Assembly: GCA_030605285.1 (NCBI GenBank)
Contig: JAUWIQ010000061.1
Span: forward strand, 1-8,645
Origin: Planctomycetota bacterium
GTDB lineage: Bacteria; Planctomycetota; Planctomycetia; Pirellulales; UBA7805
Length of the DNA: 8,645 bases
Direction: 5' to 3'
In this document: positions 1 through 5,626 of the stretch, in pieces
Numbering within the stretch: position 1 is the stretch's first letter
Layout: each line of letters begins with the position of its first letter
Made by a program: the position numbers and the translations under genes
The notes under the pieces: model-generated
What the model was told of the DNA's origin: nothing
Databases searched by the model: none
The model's input: the letters and a program-made list of their open reading frames with translations, nothing else

Positions 1-2016
1 AGTGGTTACCTGATCTGGCAGGGTGCCATAAACATCCGCTGAAACAGCAGCCGCATCATGCCCGCGAAAGAAATCGTGCATTTCCGCTGCAAGTTGCTGA
101 GAACTCATGGACTGATACCGTTCGGGATAGAGTTCCACCAATTCCGGAAGGAAGTCTTCCAGGGCTTCATCGCGATCGTAGTGTCCTTTGAGCTGGAACA
201 ATTCGGAGAGAAGGGTACCTGATTTTCCCCGACTGATACCGAGTGAAAAAAGCACCAGTAACGCATAATTTCCGGTTTTCTCGACGACAATCCCTTTGCT
301 TTGTAAAAATAAGGAAACCAGCGCAGCGGGGATTCCCCACTCCTGCCAAGAGCCCGCAACATCGAGCCCTGGAGTCATAATCGTGACTTTGATCGGATCG
401 AGCATCACAAACCCATCCTGCAACGCTTCATAGCCGTGCCAACTGGCCTCAGGGGCGAGGAGCCAGAATGAAGTGTCGCTCGTCACATCGTCACCCTCCG
501 GTTCGGGAGTCGAAAGCGGTGCGGTTGTATGTCGCATGCTTCGCGCTTCGATACCCGGGGGCTGAAAAATATCGAACCACCAATCGGCCGTAGGGCCGGA
601 GACGGCGGATCGGAGTTCGCTCATCTTGCGGCGAAACGTAACCGCCTCTTCAATCGCGTCCTGCATTAAATTGCGACCCTGTCCATGTTGCATCATGCGT
701 GCTGCCACATCGAGCGACGCAATCAGGCTGTACTGGGGGGAGGTGGAAGTATGAGCCATGAACGCTTCATTAAACCGGTCATGATCGACATGACGATCTT
801 TTGGAACGTGCCGATCCCTGACATGAAGCATCGAGGACTGCGAAAGGGCTGCCAGGAGCTTGTGCGTCGATTGAGTCGCAAAGATAACCGGGGCCTCATC
901 GCCCCCCTCGGTGCTGTGCATTCCGTAACGGCCAGCATACACTTCATGGAAATGCGCGTAGGCATACCAGGCCTCGTCGAAGTGCAGATTCGTGGTTAGT
1001 CCGCAGAGTGCCTTTTCCACAAAAGGGGCATCATAACAGAGGCCATCGTACGTGGAATTGGTCAGCACCGTCATCGCCAGCTTTTCTGGTCCGTCTCCAT
1101 CAATCAACGGACTAGCGCGCATTTTCGCACGTATCGATTTGGCGCTGAACTGTTCCGCCGGAACCGGCCCAATGATGCCATGCCGATTGCGGGTCGGTAC
1201 CAGATAAATTGGCACCGCGCCGATCATCTCAATGACTTGTTGCAGCGACTTGTGACAATTGCGGTCCACCAGGACGACCTCGCCGGCACAGACCCTACCC
1301 TGCCACACGATCTTGTTGGCGGTCGAAGTGCCGTTGAGGACGAAATAAGTACGGTCGGCATCGAATGCCTTGGCTGCGTTTCGCTCTGCCTGCCCAACCA
1401 CTCCACTATGCTCGTTGAGGGAACCGAGTTCCGGTACGGAAATCGACAAATCCGCTCGAAAAACATTCTCGCCAAAAAAATCGTAAAACAGTCTCCCCGC
1501 GGGGCTTCGCAGAAAGGCCACACCGCCCATATGCCCCGGGGTGTGCCAAGCGTAGCGGTACTCATGGGCGTAATTCTGGAGTGCCTTGAAGAAAGGGGGC
1601 AGCAAGCGTTCCTGATAGCTGAGAATATTGCGCTGAATGCGGCCCGCCATAAAATCGGGCGTATCCTCGCAAGTCCAGAGATATCCATCGATCGAGTTAA
1701 GGATGCGCCCGGGGATGCCCTCCACATCGAGCCGATCCGTGGCTAATAAAATCGGTACCGAGTGATTGCGGCGACGGATGCCATGGACCAACAGTTGGAC
1801 AAGATGCTGGCCATCCTCCCTTTTTTGGGTCATGTCCCAATCAACCAGCACACAGCCGACATCGGGATCTGAAAGGAATCGTTGCCATCCATCTTCATAA
1901 GTATTTGCAGAGACGGTGGCAAGCTCTAGTTTTGCCAGAGCTGCCACCAGAGCACGAAGCGAGTCACCAGCGACCGTAGCCTCATGAAATTCGTCATCAA
2001 TGATTAAAACGTGCAT
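1..2016 (-). CDS. PLP-dependent Orn/Lys/Arg decarboxylase, AdiA/LdcC type (C-terminus cut by window edge)
   Basis: A cytoplasmic fold-type I decarboxylase that removes the carboxyl group of arginine or lysine to give agmatine or cadaverine, used in acid resistance or polyamine supply. The frame is open for 672 codons from ATG 2016 to the window edge; by comparison with E. coli AdiA and LdcI roughly 100 C-terminal residues are missing. Residues 1-130 form the receiver-like wing domain (D7, D8, D59, T93). The PLP domain follows: phosphate-binding NGTSTANK (228-235), NCHKS with H255 for ring stacking, HFDEAW with D347 and W350, and TQSTHKLL with Schiff-base K386. SWHGY and LDPIKVTIMTPG lie further on. 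The start is fixed by GGGAGG (2028-2023) six bases upstream. Residues around the active site mix AdiA-like (HFDEAWYAYAHF) and lysine-decarboxylase-like (GTSTANKIV, GIVVEKTG) features, so the substrate cannot be named. No partner antiporter gene is visible; it would lie left of the window if present. Family assignment is near certain; substrate is open. Confidence 0.95.
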   Translation of the reverse strand, partial: MHVLIIDDEFHEATVAGDSLRALVAALAKLELATVSANTYEDGWQRFLSDPDVGCVLVDWDMTQKREDGQHLVQLLVHGIRRRNHSVPILLATDRLDVEGIPGRILNSIDGYLWTCEDTPDFMAGRIQRNILSYQERLLPPFFKALQNYAHEYRYAWHTPGHMGGVAFLRSPAGRLFYDFFGENVFRADLSISVPELGSLNEHSGVVGQAERNAAKAFDADRTYFVLNGTSTANKIVWQGRVCAGEVVLVDRNCHKSLQQVIEMIGAVPIYLVPTRNRHGIIGPVPAEQFSAKSIRAKMRASPLIDGDGPEKLAMTVLTNSTYDGLCYDAPFVEKALCGLTTNLHFDEAWYAYAHFHEVYAGRYGMHSTEGGDEAPVIFATQSTHKLLAALSQSSMLHVRDRHVPKDRHVDHDRFNEAFMAHTSTSPQYSLIASLDVAARMMQHGQGRNLMQDAIEEAVTFRRKMSELRSAVSGPTADWWFDIFQPPGIEARSMRHTTAPLSTPEPEGDDVTSDTSFWLLAPEASWHGYEALQDGFVMLDPIKVTIMTPGLDVAGSWQEWGIPAALVSLFLQSKGIVVEKTGNYALLVLFSLGISRGKSGTLLSELFQLKGHYDRDEALEDFLPELVELYPERYQSMSSQQLAAEMHDFFRGHDAAAVSADVYGTLPDQVTT

Positions 2017-2058
2017 AGAGGGCCTCCCGCATCAGAGTTCGTATTTTCGTGCCAGTCT

Positions 2059-2086
2059 AATCTATTGGGGCCGCTTATGGAGTCAC
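2059..2086 (-). promoter_or_regulatory. Candidate promoter of the decarboxylase gene
   Basis: On the minus strand GTGACT (2086-2081) and TAGATT (2064-2059) are separated by 16 bases and would start transcription near 2052, giving a leader of about 35 bases that contains the GGGAGG ribosome site. Each box matches the sigma-70 consensus at about four of six positions. No operator or inverted repeat for an acid-responsive regulator was recognised. Weak, sequence-only evidence. Confidence 0.25.
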
Positions 2087-2225
2087 CTGGCGCAAGCTGG
2101 AATCTAAATGCCCACTAAAGCTGCACCCTGTGGCGAACTGACAAGTCTGAGCTCGGCGGTCCTGGCCCCATCGCGTCAGGATGCGATTTTGCGGCTCGCC
2201 AAGTCCATGCACTCCAGCTCGAACA

Positions 2226-2234
2226 TGCTACAAT
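2226..2234 (+). promoter_or_regulatory. Extended -10 promoter candidate for the MWIFTR-family gene
   Basis: TG at 2226-2227, one spacer base, then TACAAT at 2229-2234 make a good extended -10 element. There is no convincing -35 box 17 bases upstream, which is usual for extended -10 promoters. Predicted start near 2241 gives a leader of about 34 bases ending in the TGGAGA ribosome site at 2262-2267. The rest of the divergent region 2017-2274 shows no other gene; an 85-residue frame beginning at 2108 overlaps the real gene and is not supported. Confidence 0.45.
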
Positions 2235-2274
2235 TGGCCCCACTCGAACAAGAAATATTCATGGAGACCTTGCG

Positions 2275-2682
2275 ATGTGGATTTTTACTCGATGGGGATT
2301 TTACAGTTGTGTCTGTGCCCGCCAGGGAAGCGGAGGGCCCCAGGAGCCTGTGGATCCCCAGCTGATCAACGTGCGTACGCGGGACCGAGTGTATCTGGAA
2401 AATCTGCAATCGCATTTGCCCGACCTGATTGGCGGATGCGATATTCATGAAATCGAAGGTGGCGATTACGCATATCAAATATTGATATCCAAATCGATCT
2501 GGTCTCAGGTGATGATGACCCTGAATCAGGAAATTGATTACGACAGCTTCAAGACCGAGGCCGAAAGAAAGCGCGGTTTCGAGAATCCACATTATGTACA
2601 ACTATTAAGGAAAATCTGGACCATCCTCCGCAGCAAGCCTTCGGGCGAGCCTGTAAAGAAGAAGGCGAAACAAAAAATCTGA
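2275..2682 (+). CDS. Conserved uncharacterised protein, MWIFTR family
   Basis: A 135-residue, soluble-looking protein with no signal peptide or membrane segment. From memory it matches a widespread bacterial family of unknown function marked by an N-terminal W-I-F-T-x-x-G-F-(F/Y)-S motif (here residues 2-11), a V-R-x-R stretch before a helix (33-36), a D-Y-x-Y motif (64-67) and I-D-Y-x-x-F-K (87-93), followed by a Y...W segment (Y107 to W115). All these elements are present and in order. The C-terminal 15 residues are lysine-rich (K-K-K-A-K) and look disordered; they may bind nucleic acid, which is inference. ATG 2275 has GGAG at 2263-2266 eight bases upstream, and the family motif begins at the start methionine, so the start is secure. 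It has its own candidate extended -10 promoter and is followed by 181 bases before the exonuclease gene. I cannot assign a function. Confidence 0.88.
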   Translation: MWIFTRWGFYSCVCARQGSGGPQEPVDPQLINVRTRDRVYLENLQSHLPDLIGGCDIHEIEGGDYAYQILISKSIWSQVMMTLNQEIDYDSFKTEAERKRGFENPHYVQLLRKIWTILRSKPSGEPVKKKAKQKI

Positions 2683-2863
2683 ATCCCTACTTTCCGGGTG
2701 TGCCGATATCGCAAATTCGATCGCAGCATACCGGAGCCGCCGAATGCCGGATACAGACCGTTTTTATATTACCGCACTACGAGCCTGCCTCGACGGCAAC
2801 GATTCCATGCCGCCTGAACTTCCCTCAGGGACCTTTAGGCAAAGAGCACGAGTTTAATATTCG

Positions 2864-3682
2864 ATGGGAGATCCGAACGAAAAAGTAAGATACCTTCTTT
2901 TTGATATTGAAACCGTTGTCGATGGAGAGCTCGTAGCGAAGGTCAATTACCCGGGGGAGAAGATCTCAGCTAAAAAGGCACGCGAGCGGTTTGCCAAAGA
3001 GCGTTTGGCGTCCATTGGAAGCGACTTTATTCCCCCCACCTATCATGTCCCCATTTCCATCGTGGTCGCCAAACTGACTCGCGATTTTCATCTTCTGGAT
3101 ATCGTTGCCCTCGACGAAGCGCAATCTCGACCGCATGTCCTCACGCGGCAATTCTGGCAGGGCTGGAAGACGCACGTGTGCCCCGCCTTTGTGACCTTTA
3201 ACGGCCGTGGTTTCGATCTTCCGGTCATGGAGATCGCGGCATACCGCTATGGAGTGAACATTAGCAAATGGCTTGTACCCGGTGGAAAACTGCACGATCA
3301 TCCTCGTTATCGTTACAACTCCGGAGCCCATATTGATCTTCATGACATGCTTACAAATTTCGGTGCGACCCTCTTTCATGGCGGCCTCAATCTGGCGGCG
3401 AAAATTTTGGGAAAACCGGGAAAAATGGATCTCCGGGGTGCGGATGTGCAGAGGCTTTACGACCAAGGAAAGCTAGCAGAAATCAATTCCTATTGCCGAT
3501 GTGATGTACTCGACACTTACTTTGTTTTTCTCCGCTCCCGTTTGCTAACGGGGGAGATCAGCTTGGAACAGGAACAGGAAATCGTTGAGGAAACGAAGTC
3601 CTGGATTGAGCAGCGGGTTGACGAGGACGATGGATACCGGAAATATCGCGATCATTGGGGAGATTGGGTAAACCCGTGGTAG
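2864..3682 (+). CDS. PolB-like DEDDy 3'-5' exonuclease
   Basis: A 272-residue predicted 3'-5' exonuclease related to the proofreading domain of family B DNA polymerases (the stand-alone group Pfam calls DNA_pol_B_exo2). Catalytic motifs are intact: ExoI F-D-I-E-T with D14 and E16, ExoII F-N-G-R-G-F-D-L-P with D118, and ExoIII Y-C-R-C-D with Y210 and D214 in the Y-x3-D spacing of DEDDy enzymes. Family signatures also present are IPPTYHVP (56-63), RYRYNS (148-153), GGLNLAAKILGKPGKMD (173-189) and the C-terminal WGDWVNPW, so the protein is full length. No polymerase domain is attached. ATG 2864 is the only usable start because TAA stands in frame at 2855; the ribosome site before it is poor. Substrate (DNA or RNA) and pathway are unknown for this group; two-metal-ion hydrolysis of 3' ends is expected. 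rmuC lies 223 bases downstream on the same strand. Confidence 0.94.
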   Translation: MGDPNEKVRYLLFDIETVVDGELVAKVNYPGEKISAKKARERFAKERLASIGSDFIPPTYHVPISIVVAKLTRDFHLLDIVALDEAQSRPHVLTRQFWQGWKTHVCPAFVTFNGRGFDLPVMEIAAYRYGVNISKWLVPGGKLHDHPRYRYNSGAHIDLHDMLTNFGATLFHGGLNLAAKILGKPGKMDLRGADVQRLYDQGKLAEINSYCRCDVLDTYFVFLRSRLLTGEISLEQEQEIVEETKSWIEQRVDEDDGYRKYRDHWGDWVNPW

Positions 3683-3698
3683 CGACTGCCCGACACGG

Positions 3699-3730
3699 GG
3701 ATGCTTCTCAAGCATTCAAGTGAGTTTTTT
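3699..3730 (+). terminator. Possible weak intrinsic terminator after the exonuclease gene
   Basis: GGATGCTT (3699-3706) can pair with AAGCATTC (3710-3717), with one G-U pair and a CTC loop. A run of six T follows at 3725-3730, seven bases after the stem. The gap between stem and T run makes it a poor intrinsic terminator. Confidence 0.3.
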
Positions 3731-3738
3731 ACGCTAAG

Positions 3739-3765
3739 GGCAGGAGTGCCCCACCAGTTCCTGCC
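3739..3765. repeat. Seven-base inverted repeat in the exonuclease-rmuC gap
   Basis: GGCAGGA (3739-3745) and TCCTGCC (3759-3765) are perfect complements separated by 13 bases. No T run follows in either direction, so it is not a typical terminator. It could be an RNA hairpin or chance; nothing else supports a role. Confidence 0.35.
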
Positions 3766-3791
3766 GCAAACAGAGGGCAGTCCGATCCAGG

Positions 3792-3810
3792 AAAAACCAG
3801 TCTCGACTGG
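3792..3810 (-). terminator. Minus-strand terminator-like hairpin with T tract
   Basis: Read on the minus strand, CCAGT, CGAG loop and ACTGG (3810-3797) are followed directly by TTTTT (3796-3792). This is the form of a short intrinsic terminator for leftward transcription. No minus-strand gene is supported to its right in this window, so it would only act on antisense transcription entering from rmuC. The stem is only five to six pairs long, so chance is quite possible. Confidence 0.3.
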
Positions 3811-3829
3811 ACCGCCCCCACGCTGCCCG

Positions 3830-3858
3830 CTGGCAAATACCTCTGGCGAGCGTATGAT
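3830..3858 (+). promoter_or_regulatory. Candidate sigma-70 promoter of rmuC
   Basis: CTGGCA (3830-3835) and TATGAT (3853-3858) are 17 bases apart, matching the consensus at four and five of six positions. The expected start near 3865 would leave a leader of about 41 bases before ATG 3906. Position and spacing support it, but no experiment or conservation was available. Confidence 0.4.
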
Positions 3859-3905
3859 GCGGAATTCCCAAGGCCTATTTTCTGCTGCTGCCTGGATATC
3901 GAAAT

Positions 3906-5213
3906 ATGGTCGAAACATTACTGCTAATCGCGTTGTGCCTCTTGGTTGTAGTTCTGACGCTGCAGTGGGGCGCCCGGAAAAGTATTGCCGCGAACGATCC
4001 TACTGTCACAGGACAACGATTCGACGCGGTGGAGCGATCTCATGAGCGAACCGAACGAAACGTACTAGACCAGATTGGCAAAACCCGCACAGAACTGCTC
4101 ACTGACACACGCGAGGGCCGCACAGAACTGCTCACTGTCCCACGCGAGGGCCGCAAAGAACTCGGCGAAGCGGTCAAAGCGATCGGCGACACCCTGTTCA
4201 GCCGTTTCGCCCAAATGACGACCGCCAATGACCAGAAACTTGAAAGAATACGCGATGCGGTTGAGAAGAAACTTTCTCAATTGCAAGAGGACAACACCAA
4301 GGCACTCGAATCGATTCGCGGCACGGTGGACGAAAAACTTCAGGGAACTCTTGAAAAGCGACTCGGTGAAGCATTCAAGCAGGTGAGCGAACGCCTCGAG
4401 ACGGTGCAGCGTGGCCTAGGAGAGATGAAGCAACTTGCGGCCGATGTCGGAGATTTCAAGAAGGTTCTGACCAACGTAAAATCCCGTGGCACTTGGGGTG
4501 AAGTTCAGTTGCAATCAATACTCGAAGACGTCATGGTCCCGGAACAGTATGCTGCCAATATTAAACCCATACCCGATTCCAACGAGATTGTGGAATTTGC
4601 GATTCGACTTCCCGGGAGCGAAAATCAGGATCAAATCTGGCTGCCGATCGATGCGAAATTTCCTCAGGAGGATTATATCCGACTCCAGGAGGCGCAGGAT
4701 CGTGGTGATCGCGAGGCCTGCGAGAAGGCCTCCAAAGCACTAGAAAAGTCCATTCTCAGCTTTGCAGAAGATATTAAATCCAAGTATATCGCGCCTCCTC
4801 ATACCACCCATTTCGCGATCATGTTTTTACCTACCGAGGGTCTTTATGCAGAAGCCCTTCGCCGACAGAAGATCGTCGATGGCACCCAAAAACTACGAAT
4901 CACGCTGGCTGGACCTACGACACTCTCGGCTATTCTGAATGCCCTTCGGATGGGTTTCCACACCCTAGCAATCGAAAAGCGATCGAGTGAGGTTTGGGAG
5001 ATTCTGGGTGCCGTAAAAACCGAATTTGCTAAATTCGGTGGCGTTCTCGACAAGTTGAAGAAGGAGCTTGGCAGAGCACAAAATACGATTGAAGACACGG
5101 GCGTCCGTACCCGAGTCATGGAACGTAAACTTCGTGATGTGGAGCGACTGCCAGAGGCTGACACGGCATCCCTCCTAGAGCTGGCGGAACAGGATAAGGA
5201 ATCTGACGCCTAG
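3906..5213 (+). CDS. rmuC: DNA recombination protein RmuC
   Basis: A 435-residue member of the RmuC family, which limits inversions at short inverted repeats in E. coli and is thought to contain a nuclease-like fold. Residues 4-20 are a single hydrophobic segment (LLLIALCLLVVVLTLQ), an N-terminal membrane anchor. Residues 40-185 are charged and helical, a long coiled coil containing an 11-residue repeat at 61-82. The conserved RmuC domain runs from about 190 to 400: G-T-W-G-E-V-Q-L (195-202), L-P-I-D-A-K-F-P (246-253), the stretch I-A-P-P-H-T-T-H-F-A-I-M-F-L-P-T-E (295-311), and a segment ending G-F-H-T-L-A-I-E-K-R-S (350-360). Length and motif order are normal for the family. ATG 3906 has TGGA nine to ten bases upstream and puts the anchor at the N-terminus. 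The neighbouring exonuclease may share a DNA end-processing role, but the gap and a separate candidate promoter argue against a tight operon. Confidence 0.96.
   Translation: MVETLLLIALCLLVVVLTLQWGARKSIAANDPTVTGQRFDAVERSHERTERNVLDQIGKTRTELLTDTREGRTELLTVPREGRKELGEAVKAIGDTLFSRFAQMTTANDQKLERIRDAVEKKLSQLQEDNTKALESIRGTVDEKLQGTLEKRLGEAFKQVSERLETVQRGLGEMKQLAADVGDFKKVLTNVKSRGTWGEVQLQSILEDVMVPEQYAANIKPIPDSNEIVEFAIRLPGSENQDQIWLPIDAKFPQEDYIRLQEAQDRGDREACEKASKALEKSILSFAEDIKSKYIAPPHTTHFAIMFLPTEGLYAEALRRQKIVDGTQKLRITLAGPTTLSAILNALRMGFHTLAIEKRSSEVWEILGAVKTEFAKFGGVLDKLKKELGRAQNTIEDTGVRTRVMERKLRDVERLPEADTASLLELAEQDKESDA
4086..4151 (+). repeat. 33-base tandem duplication inside rmuC
   Basis: Two adjacent 33-base copies (4086-4118 and 4119-4151) both begin CGCACAGAACTGCTCACTG and differ at only two bases. 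They encode RTELLTDTREG and RTELLTVPREG; a third, diverged unit (RKELGEAVKAI) follows. Eleven residues equal three turns of a hendecad coiled coil, so a duplication keeps both frame and helix register. The near identity points to a recent duplication by slippage or unequal recombination. Confidence 0.95.
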
Positions 5214-5354
5214 GGAACGCCCGGAACCCGCCGCGGCCTCCATTCGGCTTGAGCAAGATGCTCCAATTCGCCCCTCCGCCGGGCCCGCCGACGGCAACAT
5301 GCGACTGCTAGTGGTCCGGCATAACCAGCCTGTTTATATGGATTTAAGGAAAAT

Positions 5355-5405
5355 ATGAAATTATTTATAAATAGTTGGCCGCCCCGCCGCCAAGATGGCA
5401 ATTAA
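5355..5405 (+). CDS. Possible 16-residue leader peptide
   Basis: ATG 5355 opens a 16-codon frame (MKLFINSWPPRRQDGN) ending at TAA 5403-5405. AAGGA (5346-5350) sits four bases before the ATG, a slightly close but usable ribosome site, and the whole lies in the AT-rich island upstream of the kinase gene. It could be a translated leader. It overlaps TTGGC (5375-5379) and GCCAA (5389-5393), which can pair weakly. No homolog is recognised, and short frames with such sites arise by chance. Confidence 0.18.
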   Translation: MKLFINSWPPRRQDGN

Positions 5406-5615
5406 CTTAGTAGCTGGGACGTTTTTAAAATGCACTCACTCGAGTGTTCGATAAGGGAAGATTTCGCGTTCGCTTCCCAGCACGACTATACTCCTCTGAA
5501 ACGATTTTTCGTTGTTTGCCGCAAGGCATTTTTTGTGGCCACGTGCCGTGTCTGGATTTGGCGGAATTCCAGCATCATCAATTGACTATAGGGGTAACAC
5601 CCGTAATTACTCGAT

Positions 5616-5619
5616 GGAG
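5616..5619 (+). promoter_or_regulatory. Ribosome binding site that sets the kinase start
   Basis: GGAG seven bases before GTG 5627 is the best ribosome site in this frame. It places the start at VQFDLCF, right at the first strand of the FHA domain. The longer alternative start at GTG 5444 would add 61 residues with no recognised domain and has no comparable site. Confidence 0.7.
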
Positions 5620-5626
5620 TATAACC

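Larger units (their letters stand above)
5214..5626. other. Non-coding region between rmuC and the kinase gene
   Basis: These 413 bases hold no supported gene of normal size. The first 110 bases are GC-rich with several small hairpins but no T run, so no clear terminator for rmuC. An AT-rich island (about 5329-5375) follows, with TTTATAT-like and TATAAA-like strings that could be -10 boxes, and a possible 16-residue ORF. A perfect 10-base palindrome CACTCGAGTG lies at 5437-5446 and could bind a dimeric regulator. TTGACT (5582-5587) and TAATTA (5604-5609), 16 bases apart, resemble a promoter, but transcription would begin about 11 bases before the kinase start, on top of its ribosome site. The kinase frame stays open back to 5444, but that extension matches no domain. 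Confidence 0.6.

Noticed and set aside
685..999. A 104-codon plus-strand frame
   Set aside because: Antisense shadow of the decarboxylase active-site region.
1180..1746. A 188-codon open frame on the plus strand
   Set aside because: It is antisense to the decarboxylase, whose motifs (NGTSTANK, NCHKS) lie on the other strand; the translation has no recognisable domain.
2108..2365. An 85-codon plus-strand frame in the divergent region
   Set aside because: Overlaps the start of the MWIFTR-family gene in another frame, has no good ribosome site and resembles nothing known.
2765..2770. TATATT as a -10 box for the exonuclease gene
   Set aside because: The bases 17 upstream (around 2742-2747) do not resemble a -35 box and there is no TG extension.
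2700..2888. A 62-codon frame between the MWIFTR-family gene and the exonuclease
   Set aside because: It overlaps the exonuclease start, has no clear ribosome site and no recognisable motif.
3701..4045. A 114-codon frame overlapping the start of rmuC
   Set aside because: Different frame from RmuC, no domain, and it spans the terminator-like and promoter-like sites.
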